Part shown: positions 1-8,100 of the stretch, piece by piece | How the letters are laid out: the number at the start of each line of letters is the position of its first letter | How positions within the stretch are numbered: the first letter of the stretch is position 1 | DNA from: Spongiactinospora sp. TRM90649 | GTDB lineage: Bacteria > Actinomycetota > Actinomycetes > Streptosporangiales > Streptosporangiaceae | NCBI RefSeq assembly: GCF_029382225.1 | Contig: NZ_JARLTC010000009.1 | Span: 186,001 to 250,000 of the forward strand | DNA: 64,000 nucleotides | Direction of reading: 5' to 3' | The notes under the pieces: model-generated | The model's database searches: none | What the model was told of the DNA's origin: nothing | The model's input: only the letters and a program-made list of their open reading frames with translations | Translations under genes and position numbers: made by a program

Positions 1-66
1 GTCGTCGTGCATCGCCTCGCGCAGGGCGGTGTTGAGCGCCTGGGCCATGGTGATCGTGCTGATCAC
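1..66 (-). CDS. 2-oxoacid dehydrogenase E1 beta subunit, N-terminal 22 codons only
   Basis: Partial gene running off the left edge on the minus strand. The visible start reads VISTITMAQALNTALREAMH, the characteristic opening of the beta subunit of branched-chain/pyruvate dehydrogenase E1, the thiamine-diphosphate heterotetramer that decarboxylates 2-oxoacids in the cytoplasm. The GTG start overlaps the TGA of the E1 alpha gene (GTGA), so the two subunits are translationally coupled, as expected for an obligate alpha2beta2 complex. An in-frame ATG seven codons in is an alternative start. Only the order and the N-terminus support the call. Confidence 0.8.
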   Translation of the reverse strand, partial: MISTITMAQALNTALREAMHDD

Positions 67-1160
67 GGCTGTGCCTCCTCTGCCAGCAGTTCGGCGCGCA
101 GCAGCGCCCGCTGCTCGGCCAGTTGCGGGGTCGGCGCGCTGTAGACGTGGTCGAACAGCCCGAGCGGGACGAGTTCGGGGTCGGCGTTCATCCGGGTCCG
201 CAGGCTCGCGGCGAACTCCTCGGCCTCGGCCGTCCACGCGGCCTCGTCTTCGTCGGTGAGCAGGTGGCGGCGGCGCAGGTGGCCCGCGAGCCGGGCGATC
301 GGGTCGCGGGCCCGCCACTCGTCGGCCTCGGCGTCGTCGCGGTAGCGGGTGGCGTCGTCGGCGTTGGTGTGCGACTCCAGCCGGTAGGTGTGCGCCTCGA
401 CCAGGTAGGGGCCGTTGCCCGCGCGGGCGTGCCGGACGGCGGCGGCGAGCACGGCCAGCACCGCGACCGGGTCGTTGCCGTCCACGCGTTCGGCGGGCAT
501 GCCGTAGCCGATGCCCTTGTGCGCGAGGGACGGCGCGGCGGTCTGGCGCTCCAGCGGGACGGAGATGGCGTAGTGGTTGTTCTGCACGAGGAACACCACG
601 GGGGCCTTGAACACGGCGGCGAAGTTCAGCGCCTCGTGGAAGTCGCCCTCGCTGGTGGCACCGTCGCCGACGCAGGCCAGGGCGACCTTCCCGGTTCCCT
701 TCCGGCGCTCGGCGTAGGCGACCCCGGCGGCGTGCGCGCACTGGGTGGCCAGCGGCGTGCACTGCGGGGCAACGTGGTGCAGCACGGGGTCGTAGCCGCA
801 GTGCCGGTCCCCGCGCAGCAGGGCGAGCACCTCCACCGGGTCGATGCCGCGCGTGACCAGGGCGACCGACTCGCGGTAGGTGGGGAAGAGCCAGTCGCCG
901 TCGCCGAGGACGAGCGCGGCGGACACCTGGCAGGCCTCCTGGCCGTGGCTGGAGGGGTAGACGGCCAGCCGTCCCTGCTTGGTCAGCGCGGTGGCCTGCG
1001 CGTCGAACCGCCGTCCGATGATCATCGCGCGGTGGGCCGCGCGCAGCAGCTCGTCGTCCGGCGCGGGGTGCGGATGCCGGCCGCGCCGCAGCGCGCCGGT
1101 GTCGGTCAGGTAGCGGACGGGCTCCGCTGAGGGGAGCAGCGTCTCTGCCCGAGCCGTCAT
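63..1160 (-). CDS. bkdA: branched-chain 2-oxoacid dehydrogenase E1 alpha subunit
   Basis: 365-residue thiamine-diphosphate-dependent E1 alpha subunit. The TPP/Mg motif begins GDGATSEGD near residue 163 and closes with NN about 28 residues later, which is the family pattern. The substrate-side stretch HVAPQCTPLATQ and the C-terminal region also fit the alpha subunit. The ATG at 1160 is chosen because GGAGGTGA lies 5 nt upstream; the GTG three codons earlier sits inside that Shine-Dalgarno sequence. The divergently transcribed Lrp/AsnC regulator next door resembles the BkdR arrangement and favours a branched-chain role over pyruvate dehydrogenase (pdhA), the alternative reading. Product: acyl-CoA from valine, leucine or isoleucine oxoacids, used for catabolism or branched fatty-acid primers. 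Confidence 0.8.
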   Translation of the reverse strand: MTARAETLLPSAEPVRYLTDTGALRRGRHPHPAPDDELLRAAHRAMIIGRRFDAQATALTKQGRLAVYPSSHGQEACQVSAALVLGDGDWLFPTYRESVALVTRGIDPVEVLALLRGDRHCGYDPVLHHVAPQCTPLATQCAHAAGVAYAERRKGTGKVALACVGDGATSEGDFHEALNFAAVFKAPVVFLVQNNHYAISVPLERQTAAPSLAHKGIGYGMPAERVDGNDPVAVLAVLAAAVRHARAGNGPYLVEAHTYRLESHTNADDATRYRDDAEADEWRARDPIARLAGHLRRRHLLTDEDEAAWTAEAEEFAASLRTRMNADPELVPLGLFDHVYSAPTPQLAEQRALLRAELLAEEAQP

Positions 1161-1267
1161 GGGGTTCACCTCCGAATGCGATCCGTGCTAGGAATATGCG
1201 CCAGGTGAGCCATTAGTCTCAATAGCCAGGGAAAAGTGTGGACGTACGGCCCAGATCAGGAGGTTCC

Positions 1268-1771
1268 ATGGACCAGTTGCCTCCCGAGGCCCCACCGACC
1301 TCCGATCCGATCGGACGTTCGGCCGGTCGTCCAGCCGCCCCTATCGACGACATCGACCGGGCCATCATCCGGGCGCTGCGGGACGACGGCCGTCTTTCCG
1401 TCCGCGCGCTGGCCGAACGGGTCAGCGTCTCCCGCTCCAACGCCTACACACGCCTGGAACGCCTGATCGACGACGGCGTCATCACCGGCTTCACCGCCCT
1501 CGTGGACCCGGTCCGCGCGGGCCTGGCCACGGGCGCGTACGTGCTGGTCACCATGGAGCAGCACTCCTGGCGCGAGATCGCCGCCCGGCTGCGCGAGATC
1601 CCCTACATCGAGCACCTGGCCTTCGTCGGCGGCGACGTCGACCTGGTCATGCTCGTCCGCACCCCCGACAACGCCTCCCTGCGCGACGTCGTCCTGGCCC
1701 GCATCCACGCAGTAGAGGGCGTCCGCTCCACCCGCACCTGGCTGATCTTCGACGAGCCCCCGGCCGACTAG
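1268..1771 (+). CDS. Lrp/AsnC family regulator, BkdR-like
   Basis: 167-residue feast/famine regulator. An N-terminal winged helix-turn-helix (about residues 28-75, beginning IDDIDRAIIRALRDDGRLS) is followed by the AsnC effector-binding alpha/beta domain (about 85-160), with the usual G-V-x-x-T-x-T strand near the end (GVRSTRTWLIF). AGGAGG at 1258-1263 sets the ATG at 1268; an in-frame GTG at 1238 has no such signal. It is divergent from the bkd operon with a gap of about 107 bp, so it probably senses amino acids and controls that operon. Its stop overlaps the convergent TetR gene by 4 bp. Confidence 0.85.
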   Translation: MDQLPPEAPPTSDPIGRSAGRPAAPIDDIDRAIIRALRDDGRLSVRALAERVSVSRSNAYTRLERLIDDGVITGFTALVDPVRAGLATGAYVLVTMEQHSWREIAARLREIPYIEHLAFVGGDVDLVMLVRTPDNASLRDVVLARIHAVEGVRSTRTWLIFDEPPAD

Positions 1772-2349
1772 CCGGCGCAGCCGGAGAGCATGGCCTCGAC
1801 CAGGTCGCGGACGACGTCCCTGGTGACGGCACCTGGCGGGAGGCCGACCAGGGTGAACAGCGCACCGCTGTAGAGCGCGATCAGGATGGGAATCCGCTCG
1901 CGGGGGACGGTGAGACCGAGCGTTTCGTGCTGCCCGACCGTGATGTGCTCCGCCGTGGCCGCAAGGCCCGCGAGCGCCGACGCGAGGGCCGGGCTGCGCG
2001 TGGCCTCCAGTCGCAGTTCGAAGATCGCCAGATAGCGGTCCCGAAGCGTGGTCGCCGCCGTGAACAGCGAATCGGTGAGCAGCTCGGCCGGCGCGGCCGG
2101 CCGAACTGCCAGCGCGGCGGGCCGCTCGACGGCCTCGGCCTGCTCGGCGTGGTGCAGCTCGGCGACCCGCTCGGCCGCGGCCACCAGCAGCGCCTCCCGG
2201 CTGCGGAAGTAGTTCGAGGCCGTCCCCGGCGGGACACCGGCCGCCTTCTCGACCGCGCGATGGGTCACCCCGTGCACCCCCGACGAGGCCAGCAGGGCGA
2301 TCGCGGTGTCGGCCAGCGCCCGGCGACGGGCCGGATTCGTGGGCGGCAT
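1768..2349 (-). CDS. TetR family transcriptional repressor
   Basis: 193-residue regulator with a TetR N-terminal helix-turn-helix at about residues 9-55, including GVTHRAVEKAAGVPPGTASNY. This matches the recognition-helix pattern of the family. The all-helical C-terminal half (60-190) would bind an unidentified ligand. It is transcribed away from the FAD monooxygenase starting at 2405. The 55-bp gap holds the palindrome GTACTAGTAC, the likely operator, so it probably autoregulates and represses the oxygenase gene. The ligand cannot be predicted. Confidence 0.85.
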   Translation of the reverse strand: MPPTNPARRRALADTAIALLASSGVHGVTHRAVEKAAGVPPGTASNYFRSREALLVAAAERVAELHHAEQAEAVERPAALAVRPAAPAELLTDSLFTAATTLRDRYLAIFELRLEATRSPALASALAGLAATAEHITVGQHETLGLTVPRERIPILIALYSGALFTLVGLPPGAVTRDVVRDLVEAMLSGCAG

Positions 2350-2370
2350 CCGGCCATGCTACCAATATCC

Positions 2371-2380
2371 GTACTAGTAC
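2371..2380. promoter_or_regulatory. candidate TetR operator palindrome
   Basis: Perfect 10-bp palindrome GTACTAGTAC in the middle of the 55-bp gap between the divergent TetR gene and the FAD monooxygenase. Its position, where it could block both promoters, is the main argument; the site is short, so this is a prediction. Confidence 0.45.
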
Positions 2381-2404
2381 GATCGTAGTGAACCGGAGGC
2401 TCAT

Positions 2405-3622
2405 ATGAGGATCGCGGTGGTCGGAGCCGGGCTCGGCGGAGTCGCGGCGGCGGTGGGGCTGCACCGCACCGGGCATGAGGTGACGCTCTTCGAGCGGGCC
2501 GCCGAGCTGCGCGAGGCGGGCACCGGGATCGTGGTCATGCCCAACGGCCTGCACGCCCTGGACACGCTCGGCCTGGCCGAAGACGTGCGCGGGCACGTCA
2601 TCCGGGCGACCCGCGCCGGCCTGCGCGACCGGCGGGGACGTCCGCTGCTGATCACCGACCTGAACGCGGCGCAGTCGGTCTTCGGCACACCGGTCATCAT
2701 CGACCGTGCGGAACTGCACCGAATCCTGCGCGCCCCGCTCCCGGACGCCCTGGTGCGGACGGCGACCCCGATCGAACGCCTGGAGCCCGCCCCCACCAGC
2801 GTGCGCGTGATCGCCAACGACCCACCCGCCGCCACCGGCGTGATCGCCGACGGTACGCCCGGCCCCACCGACATGAACGTAATCGCCAACGGTACGCCCA
2901 TCGCCACGGTGGACGCCGTGATCGCGGCCGACGGCATCGGCAGCGCGCTGCGCGCGCAACTCTTCCCCGACCACCCGGGGCCCCGCCGGATCGGCCGGAT
3001 GGACCTGCGCGGCATGCTGCCGCGCCCCGCCGGCCTGGACCCGGAACCGCTGGCCGGTCAGTTGGTCGACCGCCGCAACGGGGCGATGTTCGGCCTCTTC
3101 CCGCTCGGCGACGACCGGCTGTACTGGTTCACCGACACCGCACTGCACGGCCCGCCGCCCGGCCCCGAGGAAGCCCGCCGGCAGATGCTGTCCCTGATGG
3201 CCGACTGGCATCCGACCGTCACGGCGGTGATCGAGGCCACCCCGCCCACCGCCATCTACGTCGACCCGATCGGCGCCCTGCTCGACCCGCTGCCCTCCTA
3301 TGTGAGCGGCAGGGTCGCCCTCCTCGGCGACGCCGCGCACGCCATGTCCCCCGACCTCGGCCAGGGCGCGAGCCAGGCCTTCGAAGACGCCGCCGCCCTG
3401 ACCCGCCACCTGACCGGCGCCACAACGACGGAGGTCGCCCAGCGCCTGCTCCGCTACGACGCCGAACGCAGACCCAGAGCCGGAACCATGGTCCGCGCGG
3501 CCCTCCGCCAGTCCCGGCTCACCTCCCAGACCGGCCCCACCGCCTGGCTACGCGACGCACTGCTGCGCACGGTGCCATCACGCCTGGCCGCCCGCCAACT
3601 CGCCGCCCTCTGGCAGGTCTAG
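2405..3622 (+). CDS. FAD-dependent aromatic-type monooxygenase
   Basis: 405-residue flavoprotein of the p-hydroxybenzoate-hydroxylase-like class A monooxygenases. The Rossmann GxGxxG motif is at residues 7-12 (GAGLGG). The second FAD motif GDAAHAMSPDLGQG lies near residue 309, and VIAADGIGSALR is a DG-type motif. Such enzymes hydroxylate small aromatics or inactivate antibiotics using NAD(P)H and O2; the substrate is unknown. GGAGG at 2395-2399 sets the start. Oddity: residues 135-165 contain tandem copies of a VIA(N/D)(G/D) segment inserted before the genuine DG motif (see findings). It pairs with the divergent TetR repressor. Confidence 0.85.
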   Translation: MRIAVVGAGLGGVAAAVGLHRTGHEVTLFERAAELREAGTGIVVMPNGLHALDTLGLAEDVRGHVIRATRAGLRDRRGRPLLITDLNAAQSVFGTPVIIDRAELHRILRAPLPDALVRTATPIERLEPAPTSVRVIANDPPAATGVIADGTPGPTDMNVIANGTPIATVDAVIAADGIGSALRAQLFPDHPGPRRIGRMDLRGMLPRPAGLDPEPLAGQLVDRRNGAMFGLFPLGDDRLYWFTDTALHGPPPGPEEARRQMLSLMADWHPTVTAVIEATPPTAIYVDPIGALLDPLPSYVSGRVALLGDAAHAMSPDLGQGASQAFEDAAALTRHLTGATTTEVAQRLLRYDAERRPRAGTMVRAALRQSRLTSQTGPTAWLRDALLRTVPSRLAARQLAALWQV

Positions 3623-3677
3623 CGGCCAGAACGGCGGGCGCAGACCGACGCATTCACGCAGTGCACGCCATATAGCA

Positions 3678-4190
3678 TCACGGGAGCGTGAATTCGACTT
3701 TGTTGCTGACAATGTTGACCGCTTCGACTTGGACGAGAATAGTTTCGCCAAGCGACGGCCAGGCATAGGCGGGCTTTCGCTCGAATTCGGCTGCGGGGAT
3801 CAAACCTTCTATGCCAACATCGGGACGTACGAACACCCCGAACGGCAGGACCTTACTGACTTCGGCCTGGAGAGTCTTTCCAAGACAGGTGCGAGCAAAC
3901 TTCAGCAGTGGCTTGGGTTGCAGCTCTCTGAGAGACAGCGATAGCTGCATTCTTTCTAGGTCCACCGCCAGGACCACTACTGCTACATTTTGGCCGACAT
4001 TGACGATATCGGCAGGGTGATCGAAGCGACCCCAAGACAGGTTTACGTTAGTTATCACGCCCTCCACATCACCGAGATCTACAAAAACACCGAAATTTCT
4101 GATGTCCGCGATGACTCCATTACGGACCTGGCCGATCTCTAGAGCAGACAATGCCCTCCGATATGCCTCATCCCCTACGGTGCGGTCCAT
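3678..4190 (-). CDS. tandem S1-domain RNA-binding protein, candidate RHS partner
   Basis: 170-residue protein made almost entirely of two S1/OB-fold repeats, about residues 18-88 and 100-170, each with the GVFV strand typical of S1 domains. GGAAGGAG lies 6 nt upstream of the ATG at 4190; a longer frame upstream has no start signal and an un-protein-like sequence. It is too short for ribosomal protein S1 and lacks nuclease domains. It lies just downstream of, and on the same strand as, the large RHS gene. Its DNA is AT-richer than the surroundings, like the tip of that gene. An immunity or modulator role is inferred from position only; an 11-bp hairpin between the two genes suggests it can be expressed separately. 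Confidence 0.75.
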   Translation of the reverse strand: MDRTVGDEAYRRALSALEIGQVRNGVIADIRNFGVFVDLGDVEGVITNVNLSWGRFDHPADIVNVGQNVAVVVLAVDLERMQLSLSLRELQPKPLLKFARTCLGKTLQAEVSKVLPFGVFVRPDVGIEGLIPAAEFERKPAYAWPSLGETILVQVEAVNIVSNKVEFTLP

Positions 4191-4329
4191 GGCGTCACTC
4201 CTTCCAGATAGATCCCCTATATCACAAATTTGATAGAATGTAATCCTTGCAACTTCCCGTTGTGTCTTCCGATTTTTTCTTTGTGCAACGACTCGAGGTG
4301 TGGCAGACATAGAGCCGACCCGCCCGCAC

Positions 4330-4358
4330 GCCAGCCCGATACGAAGCATCGGGCTGGC
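4330..4358 (-). terminator. stem-loop downstream of the RHS gene
   Basis: Perfect 11-bp inverted repeat (GCCAGCCCGAT / ATCGGGCTGGC) with a 7-nt loop, 60-90 nt after the RHS stop codon. There is no T-tract, as is common for actinomycete terminators. It would separate the RHS transcript from the S1 gene. Confidence 0.65.
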
Positions 4359-4420
4359 ATGGGGAGGACTATGCGTCGGTGACCAGCAGTAGCAGGTCGG
4401 CTTCTAGATTTCTGACGCCG

Positions 4421-5150
4421 CTACCAAGTGTAGCCGTTTCCGAGTTCATCTTGGTAGTAGTTTATCCAGCGCACGTTGCTTATATACGAGTTGAAGCGAG
4501 GTATCTCGTTGCGTGGAATAAGCCATTGATACTCGTGCGGTTTACTGTCGTGCGTGGTCCTGTACTTGCCGGGAGGAAACGCTTTTAGGAATCCCGGTCG
4601 CATCGTGTACTCGTGATAGCCGTCCTCATGCGTTCCCTGCGCCGCATAGTGCTGAGCTACACGTTCAGGATCTCCGAGATATGCCGTACCTGGGTGAACT
4701 CGACTCGGAGTTACGACGTCCGGATGATTCGCGGGATCCAGGCCCTTGGATTCGCTTAGCCTGTTACCCTTCGCCGGGGAGCGGTAGAGTTTGTACGAAT
4801 CATCATCATTTTCATCGTTTTGTTGGACAGATTGACAGCCGGTCGCATTGGGCGTGTCGCCACAAAGCGACAGAACGGTGAGAAGCGTTCCGACGAACCC
4901 TACAATCGAGAGGATGCGTGCGGCAGCGCTCACCGGTGCCGCCGGTGGGGGTTGTGGCCCTATTACCGGCGCCTTCGGTACCGTAATCGGGGGCTGGGCG
5001 TAGCCCACACGCGGCTTGTTTTCCTCTGAATTGACCGGCCCTTTTGGAAGGTTTATATTGCGACTGTTACCGCAACTTCCTGGGCTTTTTTCACACCGCC
5101 AGTACCTGTCGTAATCGAACGTTTCTGACTTGAACTTCGGATTATGCCAT
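4421..5150 (-). other. variable C-terminal tip of the RHS protein, possible ADP-ribosyltransferase toxin
   Basis: Codons after the RHS core (about residues 2528-2769) are visibly AT-richer than the rest of the gene. They encode a Pro-rich linker, a hydrophobic segment (ILSIVGFVGTLLTVLSLC) and a final 120-residue domain. That domain starts KLYRS and continues with PGTAYLGDPERVAQHYA, GYHEYTM and HEYQWLIPRNEIPRF. The order of a LYR strand, an aromatic/GT strand followed by a helix, and a late E-containing strand ending IP resembles cholera-type ADP-ribosyltransferases, but the usual STS and ExE signatures are not clear. Domain replacement at the tip of RHS genes is established for the family; the enzymatic call is a hypothesis. 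Confidence 0.5.
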
Positions 5151-8100
5151 GGACGGGGTTCGTGGCCGTCGATCTCGATGTTGGTGACGGGGTTTCCACC
5201 AGTGAAGGCGTAGCGATTGGCGGTCCAGGGATCTAAGCCGAGCCCGAGGTCGGCCAGGGCGCCACTGTAAGAATCGAGGGTGAGGAAGCGGTTGAGGTTG
5301 GGGTTGTAGTCCCGGAACCCCATGTCGTACATGCCGGTGGAGTTGTCCCAGCGCTTTGCGTTGAAGCGGTAGGGGTTGTACTCCTCCTTGGCGGTGGGGT
5401 CGGCGGGGTCGGGTTTGTCCACGCCGGTGAAGAGTTTGTCGTCGTTCTTGCCGTAGGCGGTGTAGCCGTAGGTGGCGCGGGTGTCGCCGTTCTCCTTGGT
5501 CAGGGTTTCTACGTCGCTGTGGGGGTTCTGGCCGTAGTAGGAGGACTCTTCGGAGTCGTCGGGGCCGACCTTTGTCTGGGAGAGGCGTTCGCCCCAGGGG
5601 CCGTATTGGAAGGACTTGGTGAGTTTGCCGGCGACCTCTTCGTCCAGGACCTCTTCTGACAGGCCGAGGTAGGAGTAGGTGGTCGTCTTGGCGCGGTCGG
5701 TGCCTTCCTTCTCGGTCTTGGAGGTGGTGCGGTCGAGCGGGTCGTAGGTGTAGGTGGTGACGGTGGTCTCGTTACCCTCGCCGAGCTTTTCGTGGCGTTT
5801 GACGTGGTCGAAGCCGTCGTAGACGTACTTCTCCAGGGTGGTGCCACCGCCGGTGATGGAGCGGAGGCGGCCGTAGGGGTCGTAGTTCTGATTCGCGGTC
5901 GCGCCGTCGGTGGTGGTGGAGATCAGGCGGTTGCGGTCGTAGGCGAAGGTGGTTTCCTTGCCCTTGACGTTCTCCTCATAGACGTTGCTGTTGGCGTCGT
6001 GGAGGTAGGTTTCGGTGGTCGCGGCACCGGTCACTGGAGTCTTGACCGTTTTGGCGATGCGGTCGCGTGGGTCGTACGCGTAGGTGTACGTGTGCTCCAG
6101 ATAGGTGCCGGGGTCGTCGGCGTTCTGGAGTTTGGCCTCGTCGCGGCTGCGGTGCAGGTTGCTCTGGTAGCCGATGGTGTGCTCGGCGACGACTGCGCCG
6201 TTGGGCTTCTTCTCCAGGCTGTGGCGGAGCAGGCCGTCCAGGTAGTAGTCGTAGGTGACGGCGTTGCCGTTGCCCTTGGTCTCGGTCGCCCGTTCGGCGC
6301 GCGGGGTGTAGGTGTAGCGGGTGACCTTGGGGTCGGTGTCGGTCGCGGACTTGCGGTTGGTGACGGAGTCGACCAGGTCGCGGATGTCGTAGCCGTAGTC
6401 GGCGATGGTCTTGTCGTGGGTGCGGCGGGTGACCGCGCCGTTCTCGTTGTAGGTGTAGGTGGTGGTGTTCTTGACCGCGCCGTTGAGCTTCTCGACGATG
6501 CGCTCGATCTGGTTCAGGCCGGTGTAGGAGATGTCCCAGTCGTCGATCCTGGCGGTGGCGGTGCGGTCGAGGATGCCGGTCAGGTTGGCGTTGGGGTCGT
6601 AGGAGTAGGTGAAATCCTTCTTCTCTGCGTCGGCCGCATTGGTGTCGCGGATGAACTGGACGGCGTCGGCCGCCACCGTTCCGTTGGCCTTGTCGGTGAG
6701 AGTGACCTGATACGGCTTGTCCTTGGTGAAGGAGTACTTGCCGAGGTCGGCCCACTCACCCGGTTCGCGGGTCTGATCGAGAGTGGCGGTCGCGGTACCG
6801 GAGTCGTGCTTGATCTGGTACTTCGCGTTGGTGGCGGTGGCTCCGGCGGGGTAGCGGACCTGGACCTTGTAGGTGCCGGTCGCCGGCGGGGTCAGGGTCC
6901 AGGTGAGGGATGACGTGCCCGTCCCGGCGGGGGCGATGGCGTGGTCGTAGCCGAGGTCGGCCGATGTGGCCGATGGGCCTGCTGGGCGGCTCCAGGTGCC
7001 GGTCGTCTTGGTGGTGGTGTCGGAGTTGTCGGCGATGACGGCGTCGATGTCGAGCGGGACGCCGTTGTCGGAGTGGGTCCTGGTCTTGCCGTCCGGGTAG
7101 TACGACCAGTCCTGGGCCCGTTGGGAGGAGCCGCCCGCCGAGGTGACGGTGCGGTTGGTCTGCAGGCCGAGGGCGTTGTAGTCGTAGGCGGTCTGGATGT
7201 CCCACGGGTCGGTGCTGGTCTTGGTCCAGCCGTTGTCCCAGTAGGTCATCGTGGAGACGTTGCGGACCGTCTGCCCGTGGGAGGGCGGCTGGGAGATCTC
7301 CTTCAGCCGTGACACCGCGTCGTAGACGTAGCGGACGGAGTCGGGGGTGTTGTAGCGGGCGTCGTCGGGGTCGTAGGGGTGGATCTCTTCGATGGGCCGG
7401 TTGAGCTTGTCGTACTTGGTCTCGTTGACGAAGTCGGCCGCATCGTCGGTGGTCTCGACACCGCGTGGGGTGATGGTCTTGGTCTTGTTGCCGGCCTGGT
7501 CGTAGACGAACCGGGTGACGGTGTACTTGACCACCCCGTCCGCGGAGGAGTGCGGGACCTTGGTCTCGGTCACGTCCCCGCGTCTGTCCAGGGTGAGCAG
7601 GGTGGTGTTGTTCTCGGCGTCGGTGGTGGCGGTGACCAGGCCGTCACGGTCGTAGGTGGTGGCGGTCTGGTGACCGGCGGCGTCCTTGACCGTCTTCACC
7701 TGGTGGTTGCGGTCGTAGGTGGTGGTGACGGTGTGGTCGGCCGGGTCAGGGGTGGCGTTCTTACGCGGGTCCACCACTTTGGTCACGTTGCCGACGTTGT
7801 CGTAGGTGTAGGTGATCTTGTGGCGTTCGGCGTTCAGTACGTCGGTGAGCTGGTAGATCGGGTCGTAGACGTAGGTCGTGGTGAAGTCGCCCGGCGTGGC
7901 GGTCAGGTTGCCCTTGGGTTCGGTCTGGGCGGTCAGGTTGCCGGCCAGGTCGTAGGTCATGCTGGCCCTGCGCTCGGGGCCGTCGTCGGTGTCCTTGGGT
8001 AATGAGGATTCGAGGAGCTGGTCGGCCTTGTCGTAGACCGCGGTGGAGACGGCGCCGTTGGGGGCGGTCGTCTTGGTGATGTTGTCGTTGGTGTCGTAGA

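Noticed and set aside
1256-3409. Long minus-strand open frame of 717 codons
   Set aside because: Antisense to the Lrp, TetR and FAD monooxygenase genes; Arg/Gly/His-rich translation typical of a GC-rich shadow frame.
3678-4190. Ribosomal protein S1 or polynucleotide phosphorylase fragment
   Set aside because: Only two S1 repeats, its own start and ribosome-binding site, and no nuclease domains; it is a small stand-alone S1 protein.
5792-6913. Long plus-strand frames under the RHS gene (also 8,669-9,634 and 11,522-12,553)
   Set aside because: Antisense to the RHS coding region; Val/Gly-rich products without start signals.
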